DNA of 64,000 nucleotides from Bacillota bacterium (GCA_013177945.1 JABLXW010000004.1:62001-126000), one strand, 5' to 3'. Shown: positions 35,425-44,800, counted from the stretch's first letter. Translations and numbers: made by a program. The notes: generated by a model not told the origin, from the letters alone.

Positions 35425-35433
35425 CATATAATA
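35425..35433 (+). promoter_or_regulatory. Sporulation-type -10 box (CATATAATA)
   Basis: CATATAATA matches the mother-cell sigma-E/sigma-K -10 consensus (CATAnnnTA). The matching -35 is not clear. It is 53 bases before the next gene's ATG. Confidence 0.4.
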
Positions 35434-35486
35434 ACCAGGAAAGGAGAAATTATTCCAGATTCATTGTGAACATAGGAGGGGTTTAA

Positions 35487-36002
35487 ATGAAGCCTGTCGA
35501 GCAGGATATGACTCAATTACCTGAAGATGAGCTAACAGATGCAAAGCAACTCGAGGAAGAGGATGCCTGCGTGTCCGAAGCCGCGGTAGCACAAGAGAGC
35601 ATCTGGCATGAAGCTGCAACAGCAGGAAAGGAAAAAGGGCAGCAGGACAGAGAGGGCGACACCCGGGATATAGAAAAAGAAGAGGAATCTCAAACAAAAC
35701 AAAACCAATGCGCCCAGGAAACAACCCCCGCGCCGGAAGCCAGGGAGGAAGCAGAGAAAAAGGCAGGCGCACCTGTTTCGCAGATTAAACAGAAATACGT
35801 AGCCTTCTCGGAGTTGCCTGGTAATACCGTTGATTTGGCTCGAAATTCCGTAATTCCTCCTGCCATCATGGAGTATTACAAGCAGTTCGGACTTGATGAG
35901 GAAACCATTAAACTGATATTTCAAGTGCAGCCGTCCGAGGCGGCCTCCCACAAACCAGTTGACCTTCCACCTTTGCAGGGTAGTCCTAAACCGGGCGGCT
36001 GA
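35487..36002 (+). CDS. Acidic, low-complexity protein, putative spore-surface
   Basis: 171 residues, ATG after AGGAGGGG. The first 95 residues are extremely rich in Glu, Lys, Gln and Asp and look disordered; the C-terminal part (VSQIKQKYVAFSELPGNTVDLARNSVIPPAIMEYYKQFGLDEETIKLIFQ split in short phrases) is more ordered. No signal peptide. No family recognised. It starts a group that shares sporulation-type promoters and DUF2642-like neighbours, which suggests, but does not prove, a spore component. Confidence 0.75.
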   Translation: MKPVEQDMTQLPEDELTDAKQLEEEDACVSEAAVAQESIWHEAATAGKEKGQQDREGDTRDIEKEEESQTKQNQCAQETTPAPEAREEAEKKAGAPVSQIKQKYVAFSELPGNTVDLARNSVIPPAIMEYYKQFGLDEETIKLIFQVQPSEAASHKPVDLPPLQGSPKPGG

Positions 36003-36042
36003 GGCAAACCCGTCAGAGCGCGGTAGGATACCGCAGGCACGC

Positions 36043-36067
36043 AAAAGGGAGGAGCGCCTCCCTTTTT
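36043..36067 (+). terminator. Rho-independent terminator
   Basis: AAAAGGGAGG-AGCG-CCTCCCTTTT plus extra T. It separates the acidic protein gene from the next gene. Confidence 0.92.
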
Positions 36068-36113
36068 ATCTGGAACCCGGATGTCATGAAAACTTTAGGG
36101 GGGAGGGACAGGA

Positions 36114-37235
36114 GTGCCAGATCCGATTATCGCCTCCACCAGGGAAGAATTCCGGTCTGTTTTCCATCTTGCTTTTGCCGACCATCCCCTCGCCGGCAGG
36201 ATCGCAAACGCGGTCCTGTTCGGGGAGCTGCTGTCCGACGGGACGGTCCTGGTCTTCGGAGGGTACGACCTGGTTTTGTGCCATCGCAGACGGAGAAACA
36301 AAGGTGATGAAGACTGTTACACTACAGTTGTCCCTCGTACCTTTGTCGAAAAAGTACCCCTGGATGTATCCGGAATGGCAGGAAAGGCGGTGCAGGTCCG
36401 TATTTCCGTCAACCGTCCATTCCAGGCCAGGCTCAAAGCCGACAGGCCGCCCAGGGTGAGATTCTGGGACCTTTTAAAAAGCGTGATCTGGAATGGTAGA
36501 TGGGTGCAGATCCAGGTTGAGGGCGAGATAACCGTTGATCTCCTGCCCGCCGGGGAGTTCATTCCGGAGAAGCGCCTTGTCGATCTTGCAGGTGCGAGGA
36601 CCGATAAAAGAGATGCGGGTGAGATCAAGTCCGTTGGCGAGGGAGTTTTGGCGGGAGAAAAAGCGAAGAGAGCGGCAAAGAAGAAGGATGGCGAGATTAC
36701 GATCGAACTGGATGCCCTTGCGGACCTGATACTTGAAGTCATCCGGCGGCGCCAGGGAGACACGGCCGCCGGGCCAGCCGGCACCGTCTCCGCACAGGGT
36801 CTTCCTGCGGCTCTTAAGGACTCGGGGGGAGCGCCCCCGGAGCAGGGGAACGGCGGGGTACCGGCTGCAGAACCGGAAGCATCCCAGACAATAAACCCGG
36901 AAATGCTGGCGGACCTGGTGAAAAAAGTTATCCGCGCATACGAGGAGGAAAAGCGCATTAAATCCGCCGCGGTGCTCCCGGAACCAGAAAAGGGGGCGCA
37001 GCTCATGCAGGGCCTGGACCTCTCCGGGCTGCCACTGGAACAGATCCCTAGCCGTCCTGGTCTTTACCGGACCTTTACCCCATCAAACCTTCCCCCTCCA
37101 AAACCGCACAGCAGCAGCGTTTCTGGAGAACAGGGAAAAGCGCCCGGCTGGGCGGAAATCTGCTCCCTTTTGAAAAACATCCCGGTCTACCCTCCCGGCA
37201 AGCCCACCGATCCAAAAGAAACAGGCAGCGGATAA
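36114..37235 (+). CDS. Uncharacterised protein, possible spore component
   Basis: 373 residues, GTG start after GGGGGGAGGGACAGGA. Residues 1-150 look like one beta-rich domain (VLFGELLSDGTVLVFGGYDLVLC, VRISVNRPFQARL, VQIQVEGEITVDLLP). Next come a charged linker, two short similar helices (EITIELDALADLILEVIRR and MLADLVKKVIRAYEEEK) and a Pro-rich tail. No signal or membrane segment. I do not recognise a family; placement among Cys-rich and DUF2642-like genes suggests a spore-coat role. Confidence 0.75.
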   Translation: MPDPIIASTREEFRSVFHLAFADHPLAGRIANAVLFGELLSDGTVLVFGGYDLVLCHRRRRNKGDEDCYTTVVPRTFVEKVPLDVSGMAGKAVQVRISVNRPFQARLKADRPPRVRFWDLLKSVIWNGRWVQIQVEGEITVDLLPAGEFIPEKRLVDLAGARTDKRDAGEIKSVGEGVLAGEKAKRAAKKKDGEITIELDALADLILEVIRRRQGDTAAGPAGTVSAQGLPAALKDSGGAPPEQGNGGVPAAEPEASQTINPEMLADLVKKVIRAYEEEKRIKSAAVLPEPEKGAQLMQGLDLSGLPLEQIPSRPGLYRTFTPSNLPPPKPHSSSVSGEQGKAPGWAEICSLLKNIPVYPPGKPTDPKETGSG

Positions 37236-37247
37236 GAAATCGCTGCC
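37224..37247. terminator. Hairpin between convergent genes
   Basis: GGCAGCG-GATAAGAAAT-CGCTGCC. It overlaps the last codons of the plus-strand gene and lies before the minus-strand DUF2642-like gene's end. No long T tract, so only a possible terminator. The same seven-base stem recurs at 37942-37962. Confidence 0.4.
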
Positions 37248-37264
37248 CTTGAGCGGCCCATGTC

Positions 37265-37480
37265 CTATGTTGTCTCAACAGTAACTTGCACAATGTAGTT
37301 AAGGACAAGATAAACCGGCGGTGCCCCGGGAGGGGTGACCTGTATCAGATTTCCGTTAATAGAATCCAGGACACCAGTTACCGGGCTGCCTACAACTGGA
37401 ATAACGGTCACGGTAGCCCCGACATTCGTCCGCAGCAGTGCAAAAAGCTCAGGAGAAGCACCAGTTGGTATTACAGCCAT
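37265..37480 (-). CDS. Small DUF2642-like (YuzF-type) protein, copy B
   Basis: 71 residues from ATG 37480 (AAGGAGG seven bases upstream). Predicted small beta barrel: VGATVTVIPVVGSPVTGVLDSINGNLIQVTP, closed by VYLVLNYIVQVTVETT. It is a paralogue of the next upstream gene (37510-37731): same order of strands and a G-x-L-x-x-x-x-x-x-L-I-x-V core. Bacillus relatives are spore-associated. Co-transcribed, 29 bases after copy A. Confidence 0.7.
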   Translation of the reverse strand: MAVIPTGASPELFALLRTNVGATVTVIPVVGSPVTGVLDSINGNLIQVTPPGAPPVYLVLNYIVQVTVETT

Positions 37481-37509
37481 GCTCATTCCTCCTTCTTTGA
37501 TTCTCTTGT

Positions 37510-37731
37510 TTATACCGGCGTGCCCGGAGGGAGGGTATGCAGGTAATCAATCCGGGCGAAAGGAATATGAACATCTACTATCCTTGTGTTTTCCGGAAAG
37601 GAAACAATCAAATAATCGCTTCCCACCAGAGTGAGTGCCCCTGTTACTGTAGCGACAGCCCCGGTGTGAACGAGTACCAGTTTGCCCACTAAACTGCGGA
37701 CCTGGGTTTCAAAGGATGATACGGCAGGCAT
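37510..37731 (-). CDS. Small DUF2642-like (YuzF-type) protein, copy A
   Basis: 73 residues, ATG after AAGGAGGACAG. FETQVRSLVGKLVLVHT ... VTGALTLVGSDYLIVSFP ... VDVHIPFARIDYLHTLPPG resembles the DUF2642/YuzF group, which also has a small Sm-like beta fold. The function is unknown. First of a two-gene unit with copy B, facing away from the Cys-rich protein. Confidence 0.75.
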   Translation of the reverse strand: MPAVSSFETQVRSLVGKLVLVHTGAVATVTGALTLVGSDYLIVSFPENTRIVDVHIPFARIDYLHTLPPGTPV

Positions 37732-37938
37732 AATATCTGTCCTCCTTCCAGTGTTTTCCAGATACTAATAGAGTACCGCCAGGGAATCCTGCTGTCTGGT
37801 CATGTTTCCTGTTCAGTTGCAGATTGCCATATTATGTCCATTTTTGTCACAGAGCGGCAGGTGATTCAACATAAAGATTGGGGACAGGTTTCCTGTACCT
37901 GTTCTCTTTGAATTTCATTGAATCGGATTGTAAACCGG

Positions 37939-37965
37939 AAAGGCAGCGTATCAACCGCTGCCTTT
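37939..37965 (-). terminator. Candidate terminator after the Cys-rich gene
   Basis: AAAGGCAGCG-TATCAAC-CGCTGCCTTT, a ten-base stem 24 bases after the gene stop. The T residues lie within the stem foot rather than after it. Confidence 0.5.
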
Positions 37966-37988
37966 CGCACGGCTTTCTCAGTTGCGGC

Positions 37989-38966
37989 TTATGGATCAAC
38001 CGTTCCGTTCTGGATGCCGTCAATGAAGACGTTGAAGGTGGCGAGCCCGACCCCTGCTCTGACGAAGAGAATGGTGCAGGCAGTGCTGCTGTCGTGGAGG
38101 GCTCCGGTCGGATCGGTGAACTCCACCGGCAGGGCGAAACTCACAACTTTTGTTGTAACAGGATCCGTGAACTGGATGGTGTCAATGCCGCCTGCAAACC
38201 CGCCCACGGTTGGGAAGGGGGCATTGCCGGTGACATCCGTTACAGCCGTGATGGTAGTCCCGGCGCGGATCAGCGAAACGGTTACGCCGCCAAGCCCCAC
38301 ACCGGGTGCAGTTTGAACCGTAACCACCGGAGTGTCCTGGCACTTCTGGGGCGGGAAGAGCGGCTGGGTCGGCGGGCAGGGAAACTCGGGCTGCGGTACG
38401 GCGACGCACGGGTTCAGTTCGCAGAAGCCGTAGCTCGGTACGAGCAGTTTCACCAGGGCCTTGATCTGGATCTCCTTGCAGACCTTCACCCGGCAGCAGA
38501 TGAGCTGGTCTCCTGTTGCCGGGTCGGTGGTGACATCGCAGGTGCAGGGGCCCACGGCGAGGACCTGGCACTGCACGAAGGTCCCGTCCGGCGCCCACAT
38601 GAATGCCTGGGTGATTCCCTGCAGGGTGATGGTAAAGGTCGGGCAGATGACGGTGCCGTCCGAGGTGACCGTAACGCTGACCTGCACTTCATTGAACACC
38701 AGCACCGGCCTGAAGAAAGGCGGGTTGAAGGGCCCGAACCCGACAAAGAAACACCTGGCGGTGTTCGGCACCACGTTGCAGGTAATTGTAGCCCCCGGAG
38801 GAATGGGGGCAGTGCAATGATCCGCCGCTCTCACGCAGCTTCCAAGCAGTTCTTCCGTCGCGCACTGGTCGTAAACTTTAAAAACCTCAATGCAGTCCTT
38901 TTCGGTAAACGGCGGGCAGTTCGGGATGCCGCCGACTTGCGGGCACTTGCCCGGTGGGATTGCCAT
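37989..38966 (-). CDS. Cys-rich putative spore-coat/exosporium protein
   Basis: 325 residues from ATG 38966 (AAAGGAGGGAATC upstream). About twenty cysteines, spread over residues 8-240, with phrases KCPQVGGIPNCPPF, KDCIEVFKVYDQC, TGDQLICCRVKVC. The C-terminal 100 residues (VGLGGVTVSLIRAGTTITAVTDVTG) look like an Ig-like or CNA-B-like domain. No signal peptide, which suits a coat protein loaded from the mother cell rather than a secreted one. Similar Cys-rich proteins with the KVYDQC phrase occur in spore formers of this lineage, to my recollection. Function not demonstrated. Confidence 0.75.
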   Translation of the reverse strand: MAIPPGKCPQVGGIPNCPPFTEKDCIEVFKVYDQCATEELLGSCVRAADHCTAPIPPGATITCNVVPNTARCFFVGFGPFNPPFFRPVLVFNEVQVSVTVTSDGTVICPTFTITLQGITQAFMWAPDGTFVQCQVLAVGPCTCDVTTDPATGDQLICCRVKVCKEIQIKALVKLLVPSYGFCELNPCVAVPQPEFPCPPTQPLFPPQKCQDTPVVTVQTAPGVGLGGVTVSLIRAGTTITAVTDVTGNAPFPTVGGFAGGIDTIQFTDPVTTKVVSFALPVEFTDPTGALHDSSTACTILFVRAGVGLATFNVFIDGIQNGTVDP

Positions 38967-39032
38967 AAGATTCCCTCCTTTGAGATCAGGTTGCAAGATC
39001 TTTTGCCAACTATTTTCAGCTGCTGGTATTAC

Positions 39033-39058
39033 ATTATATGGAAGCAATTGAAATGTGT
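39033..39058 (-). promoter_or_regulatory. Candidate sigma-K-type promoter
   Basis: Minus strand AC, 16-base spacer, CATATAAT(G), close to the sigma-K form AC-N16/17-CATAnnnTA. It lies about 67 bases before the Cys-rich gene. Confidence 0.45.
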
Positions 39059-39227
39059 TACTCTAATCTCCAGAGAGGAAGGGAGGTCCGGCCAGGTTTC
39101 ACAGGAAACAAATGCCTCGAATATTATAGATTAAAGAGCAATCAACAAGGGGGCCGTTTGGTCGCAACCATAATGCTCCTCTCAGCGGCGCAAAGCAACG
39201 GCGAGGAGGGCAGAGGAGGAAGGGATC

Positions 39228-39410
39228 TTGACCGCCATCAAAGACCGGTTGGAAAAAGCGCTTAAAACTGAGCAGGCTCTTTTCAGGGTTTACCAGGACC
39301 TGGCAAACAGATTGAGCGATACAGAACTGGGCCAGGCATGCCAGCAAATGGCTTTAAGGGCGGAAGAAAACATAAGACTGATCAATCGCTGGTTGATCTG
39401 CCCGGCATGA
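39228..39410 (+). CDS. Small helical protein, unknown
   Basis: 60 residues, TTG start after AGAGGAGGAAGG. Two amphipathic helices (KDRLEKALKTEQALFRVYQDLANRLSDTELGQACQQMALR given here as a phrase in parts: KDRLEKALKTEQALF and GQACQQMALRAEENIRLI). It looks like half of a ferritin-like or DUF2383-like bundle, but the metal residues are not clear. A terminator follows. Possibly spore-associated from its location. Confidence 0.65.
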   Translation: MTAIKDRLEKALKTEQALFRVYQDLANRLSDTELGQACQQMALRAEENIRLINRWLICPA

Positions 39411-39461
39411 CCCGAAAAGAAGCCTGCCGGGGGCAGGGAAATTTGAAGGGTATGTGCGGGA

Positions 39462-39498
39462 AAAAAATCAAGGCTTCCACGAATCGGGAAGCCTTTTT
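39462..39498. terminator. Bidirectional terminator
   Basis: AAGGCTTCC (39470-39478) / GGAAGCCTT (39487-39495). TTTC follows on the plus strand and TGATTTTTTT on the minus strand, so it can stop both the small helical gene and the ABC permease gene. Confidence 0.88.
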
Positions 39499-39520
39499 CA
39501 CCCGTTCTTGCCGATCTACC

Positions 39521-40372
39521 TCAGGCAACCACACAGTGGTACAAGCGTGCCGCTGCGATTTGAATTACTGCCGCAGCCCCCAGGAGGACGATCCAATCGA
39601 CTTCAGGCCGGGGTACGCTGCCGCTTACCAGGTAGCCCCGCAACAACTCTACTACGTAACTCAGAGGATTTACCGCAGCCAGAAAACGCAGCCAGGCAGG
39701 CATGACCGCAACAGGGTAAAGGGCATTGCTGGCGAAAAATAAGGGCATGGTAATTACCTGACCAAAACCCATAAACCGCTCCCTCGTCTTTAAGATTGCG
39801 GCAAAGATCATGGACAGCGTAGCAAAAAACATGGCCCCCACGATCAACACCAGCACACTGAGAACTATGCTCTTGGGGCTCCAATGGATCTTGAGCCTCA
39901 ACAACAGGGCCAAAAGGAAAATGAACGCTACCTGGACGACGGCACGGATCCCGGCGCCCAGTGCCTTGCCGGTGACAAGGGCCGCACGCGGCACTGGCAT
40001 GGCCAGCAGTTTCTGCAGGATGCCCTGGTCCCGCTCCCAGATAGTATTCAGCCCGTAAAAAATCGCGATAAACATCATGGACTGCGCGAGAATACCTGGG
40101 GTGATAAAGGTCTGGTAGTCCACGCCGCCGGTCGGCACAGCCCGGATGCGGGAAAAAGCCTGGCCGAATACCAGCAACCATAAAACCGGTTGCACCGCCC
40201 GGGTGAACAGTTCTGTGGGATCGTGGCGCAACTTGCGGATTTCCATCTCAGCCACGGCCAGCAAGCCGGACAGGTAATCGGCGATACCATTCCCCAGTGA
40301 CCGCCGGCAAATCGCAGGGATTCCGGTTTCAATTGAAGCGCTGGACACGGCGCCGCACCTGGCGCATTTCAC
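39521..40372 (-). CDS. ABC-2 type transporter permease (DrrB-like)
   Basis: 283 residues, GTG start 40372 with GGGAG five bases upstream; it overlaps the ATPase gene by 44 bases. About six membrane helices: LWLLVFGQAFSRI, FMFIAIFYGLN-like region (ILAQSMMFIAIFYGL), AFIFLLALLL, IVLSVLVLIVGAMF, VITMPLFFASNALYPV and the last VLLGAAAVIQIAA. Belongs to the drug-export ABC-2 family. The N-terminal 25 residues are unlike the family and may not be translated; V9 or a later codon could be the start. Confidence 0.85.
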   Translation of the reverse strand: MKCARCGAVSSASIETGIPAICRRSLGNGIADYLSGLLAVAEMEIRKLRHDPTELFTRAVQPVLWLLVFGQAFSRIRAVPTGGVDYQTFITPGILAQSMMFIAIFYGLNTIWERDQGILQKLLAMPVPRAALVTGKALGAGIRAVVQVAFIFLLALLLRLKIHWSPKSIVLSVLVLIVGAMFFATLSMIFAAILKTRERFMGFGQVITMPLFFASNALYPVAVMPAWLRFLAAVNPLSYVVELLRGYLVSGSVPRPEVDWIVLLGAAAVIQIAAARLYHCVVA

Positions 40373-41129
40373 GGAAGCTCCCTCCCGACTCCATCTGGCT
40401 ACCGGTAAAATAGGTGAAGACGTCTTCCAGGGTTGCCTGAGGATTGCCTGTCCTGGCTTTCAACTCTGCCGGCGTCCCCTGGACAGCAATCCTGCCCCTG
40501 TCCATAATGGCCACCCTCCTGCAGAGGGCTTCTGCTTCCTCCATGTAGTGGGTAGTAATCAGAATGGTGAGGCCGGTTTCCTCCCGGAGCAATTCCAGAG
40601 CCTTCCAGACGGTGTGCCGGGCTACCGGGTCCAGGCCCACCGTGGGTTCGTCCAAAATTAACACTCTAGGACGGTGCAGGATCGCCTGGCCGATTTCCAG
40701 CCGCCGCACCATGCCGCCCGAATACTGCCGTACCAGTCGGCTGGCTGCTTCTTGCAAATTAAGGAGGGTCAGAATTTCCCGGATCCGCTGCTCCCGTTCG
40801 CGTTTAGGTATGCGTAATAATTTTGCAAGGAAAAGCAGGTTTTCATAGCCGGTCAGGCTGCTATCGGCCGAAAGCACCTGTGGTACATAGCCAATAAGCC
40901 GGCGCACCAAGGCCCCCTGCCGGCTGCAGTCTATCCCTTCGACCTTTATCTGGCCGGCAGTAGGCGGCAAAAGGGTTGCCAGGATCCTGATGGTCGTGGT
41001 CTTCCCGGCGCCATTAGGGCCTAAAAGGCCGAATACCTCCCCCTCTTCGACGGCAAAGCTAATGCCGGCTACTGCCTCATGGTCGCCAAACCGTTTTACC
41101 AGGTTCCTCACTTCAATAGCCAAACCCAT
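40329..41129 (-). CDS. ABC transporter ATPase (DrrA-like drug exporter)
   Basis: 266 residues. Walker A LLGPNGAGKTTT near 40, Q-loop GYVPQVLSADSSL, signature YSGGMVRRLEIGQ near 140, Walker B RVLILDEPTVGLD and His in ITTHYMEEAEALC. Nucleotide-binding partner of the downstream permease. Together with the MarR gene 18 bases upstream it resembles drug efflux operons; substrate unknown. Confidence 0.96.
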   Translation of the reverse strand: MGLAIEVRNLVKRFGDHEAVAGISFAVEEGEVFGLLGPNGAGKTTTIRILATLLPPTAGQIKVEGIDCSRQGALVRRLIGYVPQVLSADSSLTGYENLLFLAKLLRIPKREREQRIREILTLLNLQEAASRLVRQYSGGMVRRLEIGQAILHRPRVLILDEPTVGLDPVARHTVWKALELLREETGLTILITTHYMEEAEALCRRVAIMDRGRIAVQGTPAELKARTGNPQATLEDVFTYFTGSQMESGGSFREMRQVRRRVQRFN

Positions 41130-41146
41130 GGCAGGACCTCTTCCCG

Positions 41147-41581
41147 CTAAACTCGCTTAAGCAGTTTTTTTAGCAGTTCCAATAACAAGGCACGGTCCTC
41201 CAGGCTGAGGGGGGCCAAAAGGGCTGCCATGGCCTGGCGCTTTTCGCTCGCCCACTGTTCCAGCACTGCCTGGCCTGCCTCGGTCAGGCTCACCTCGACC
41301 ACGCGTTCATCCTCGATCTTTCGCCGGCGGGCCACTAAACCCATTTTTTCTAAGCGCTTGGTAGCCGCCGTTACCGAACTGTTGGTGATGCCCAGGCCCT
41401 CAGCCAGGTCGCTTACGTTCGCCGGACCAGTCCTCTTAAGCCGCTTTAGGAGCCAGTATTGTTCCGGGGTAATTTTCCCCTTGCGCACCGGATGCGCAGC
41501 CTGGCGCCACTGTTGCCAGAACTGCCAGAACGCATTTACCAGCCGTTCGGTCAGCGAATCCGAATCCCGATCTATCGCCAA
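41147..41581 (-). CDS. MarR-family transcriptional regulator
   Basis: 144 residues, TTG start after GGAGGTGGCGAC. Winged helix: ITPEQYWLLKRLKRTGPANVSDLAEGLGITNSSVTAATKRLEKMGLVARRRKIEDERVVEVSLTEAGQAVL in parts, the wing being the RRKIEDERVVEV segment. First gene of the ABC exporter operon; probably represses it from the palindrome in its own promoter and releases it when a ligand binds. Confidence 0.93.
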   Translation of the reverse strand: MAIDRDSDSLTERLVNAFWQFWQQWRQAAHPVRKGKITPEQYWLLKRLKRTGPANVSDLAEGLGITNSSVTAATKRLEKMGLVARRRKIEDERVVEVSLTEAGQAVLEQWASEKRQAMAALLAPLSLEDRALLLELLKKLLKRV

Positions 41582-41608
41582 GTCGCCACCTCCAGGAATC
41601 GCACTTAA

Positions 41609-41637
41609 ATTTTATCTTCTAATAGTTTGACTGTCAA
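41609..41637 (-). promoter_or_regulatory. MarR operon promoter with palindromic operator
   Basis: Minus strand TTGACA (41632-41637), 17-base spacer, TAAAAT (41609-41614). The -35 lies inside the inverted repeat TTGAC-A-GTCAA (41627-41637), a likely repressor site. Confidence 0.75.
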
Positions 41638-41803
41638 TATATTTCACGGCCGGCGCATCCCTGCTTTCTGCTGGGGAGGCCTGCCTCCCTCCTGCGAAGC
41701 AGGAGACTTTCCGGCTAAGGCCCAAATCGGGGTTTTTGCGAAAACAAACCGGCAACGGTACGGATGGAAAGAGACGAGAGGTCCGGCCCCATGAAGCCTC
41801 AGG

Positions 41804-44800
41804 CTACCCCCCGGCACGGAGGGCCTCCAGGAGGCGGCTGACCGCAGCAGCCGCCTCGGCGCGGGTGAGGGGGGCTGTGGGAGCAAAGGCCTGCGCGGAC
41901 CGGCCGCGCAGGACCCCGGCCTGGAAAGCCTGTGCTGCCGCTTCCTGAGCCCAGGCAGGAATCTGAGGCCAATCCTGCCAGGCTGGCCGGGTAAGGAATT
42001 CCTCCTGCCCTTCAAGCTCGGGGGCAAAAAAGGCCAGCACCCTGGCAAAGAGCACCGCCGCCTCAGCGCGGCTGAGGAAGCGGTTCGGCCTGAAGCAGCC
42101 GTCAGGATAGCCGCGGACAAGGCCGCGCTGCACCGCCTGCGCCACGGCAGGCCGCGCCCATGCGGGAATCAGCGAAGCATCGGGAAACTTAAGAGAACCG
42201 GATGCACCAGACCAGCCGAGGGCCGCGCTTAAAAGCACCACCATCTCGGCGCGGGTGACCGGGGCGTCGGGCCGGAAAGTTCCGTCAGGATACCCTTTCA
42301 ATAAGCCCTGTGCAAGAAGGGCCTCCACATCCCCGGCCGCCCAGTGCCCTCCAAGGTCCCTGAACACGCCCCCGGAGCGTGGGGGAAGGGTGAGATACTG
42401 GCCGGCGACCCCGCCGGTGCGGGAATCAACGGCAACGATTTGCAGCACCAGGCCCTCCGGCTCTTCCCCGGCGCCTGGATCGAAAGCATAGACAAACCGG
42501 CCCCCCCTGCCGGGAGAAACAGCTTCACGCTCCCCTTCCGGCCGGAAAAGGTAAAGCCGATCGGCCGAAGTCACGCCCGAAAGGATCGCGTAACCGTCGC
42601 GTCGGGAAGCCGCCACTTCAAGGCGAGGAGGCATCACGCCCGGCCGCGTCCTGGCAGCAACAGCCGCAAGGAGGGGTCCCCCGCTCCCCTCCACCAGGAA
42701 GGGCGTCAGTGCTGCTTCTTCTCCTGCCGCAAGGTCCTCCGGGGCTACGGGATACCCGTTTTTCGTCACCTGCGTTCGCTTGCTTACCTGGTAAGTGCCG
42801 CCTTCTGCTCTCAGGATCCCGCTCCCAGGGTCGTAGCCGCGCAGCACTTCCTTCCTCTCTCCTGTTGTTTCGGCCAGATCAACGCGCCAGGCAGTGCTGC
42901 TCCCCGGATCCAGATAGAGGCGCGCCCAGTCTCCAGGCTCGACTGCCGCCACCTGGGCGGGGAGGCCCCAGCGGTAGAACCTGGTATCGGGCGCAAGGTG
43001 AAGAATCCGGAACTTATTCTGGTCATCGATCAGGTAGAGCACCCGGTTCTGCAGGTTCAGATAAACAACACGCCCGTAGACAACGCGGCTGTGCGCTTTA
43101 AGAGCCAGGATCTCCCGGGTGCCGGGGAGCAAAACCGCAACCAGATGCTGCCCGGGGCGGAGTTGTGCAGGTGCAATCTCCTTTTGGTCCAACCGGAGAG
43201 AGATGCCAGGATGGAACCGGTAAGTGTATCCGTTGGACAAAACAATCTCCCCCGCTTCCGGTTCCACCTGGACAATGGTGCCTACTGCCAGCCGGCGCCG
43301 CGCCCCAACGTACATCACCTCTCCGCTGCCGGGTTTGGATACAAGCTTCACCTTCAAGCCGGGGAGAAGCTCTTCCCAGGCGGGGCAGGAGCCTGCACCA
43401 AAGGGGAGGTCGGCCGGGTCGGCCTCAGCCAGTTCGTCCAGGTAGGCAAGGGCGGCGCGGGGCGCGAGCGGGAAGGGGCGGGGATTCCCCAAAAGAAAAA
43501 TCTCGCGCCTTTCCAGATCCACCTTATTTAAGAAGCCCTCCGTTTCCGAATACGAGAAAACGCCCCCCCAGAGGGTCTGGGTGGAGGGGTTGAGCCAGCC
43601 CCTGAACGCTCCCCCCGGCGGGAGGGAGGCAGGTTCTGCAGCTGCTCCGTTGGCCCAGAGAAACTGGTCTGCCCCGGGGGCGAGATAAAAGCCCCCCGTG
43701 TAAGCCCCGGGATCGACCTCCGTGACCAGGTAACCATGCTCTGTCTTCAGCACCTGAACGCCATCCTCCTGCCAGGTACGCGCCACGACGTAGGAGCAGC
43801 CTGGGCCGGAGCCCCCCTCGGGCCGCAGGTAAATGTCCGCCCCGCGCGGCGATTCTCCTCCGGATGAAAGCCTCTCCCGGGCCGGACGCGGCGCCTCCCC
43901 GGGGGAAGAGGCGGGCCAGGGGAAAAGCCGCCCGTCCCGCACAAACCGGACCCTGTCGGGGGCGAGGGCTACCTCCCGCCCGGAGGCGAGGGAAACCCGG
44001 TCTCCCGCAGCTGCAACAATCACATCCTGCACCAGGGGCTGCCCGTAAACGAGCGCAAAATCCTGCGCCTTCCCGGCAGCCCCGGGCACCGTATTCTGGG
44101 TGATTTCCGTTCCCCTGACGTAAATGGTGTAGGAGCCCGGGACCGGCTCAGGGATCAAGACCTGCTCCACATTGTTAACGTCATCAGCTTTTTCGGGAAA
44201 GAGGAAGGCATTCCCCCGGAACTCCCTCCCTGCCGGGTCGCGCACCACAAGGTCAAGGTTGTTCACAAGGGGGCGCACCGAGCCAGGCGCCACCCCGGGG
44301 TCCGTCCAGGCGAGGGTGACTTTCAGGGGCGCCTTTTCGTCCCGGACCTGGTAGGTGTAGCTCAGGACCTGACCGGCCGCGACGCCCTCCCTGGCATCCC
44401 GGAATTGAAAAGACCTTTCCCGGAGGGCAAGAACCGTCCCCCCCAGGTCGAGAATTCCAAACCCCGCGCTGCCGGGTCCCTTTTCCAGGGGGCGCGCCCC
44501 GCAGATCAATGCCGCCTTGAGCAGGGCCGCCGAGGGGTTCGCAAGCGCCTCGTACTTCTGGAAATACTCCCGGAGGAGGGCGGCGCTCCCCCCGGCCACC
44601 GCCGCCGCCATGCTGGTTCCCTCCCTGTAGGTGTAATAAGAGCTGGGTACGGATTTTCCCGCAAGCAGGCTGGAGCGCGCGGAGATTGCCGCACCGGGAG
44701 CAAGAATTTCTGGTTTCAGCCTCCCGTCGCGGGTGGGCCCCCGGCTGGAAAACTCCGCAGGCATCCGGGCGTCAACCTGGCCGGGATTAAACAGAGGGTG

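Noticed and set aside
41689-41705. Hairpin CTCCTGC-GAA-GCAGGAG as a terminator of the subtilase gene
   Set aside because: No T tract follows on either strand; left as an unexplained palindrome.
42255-42491. Plus-strand frames inside the subtilase gene and similar long shadow frames elsewhere
   Set aside because: High GC content gives long open frames opposite real genes; these lack ribosome sites and protein-like composition.
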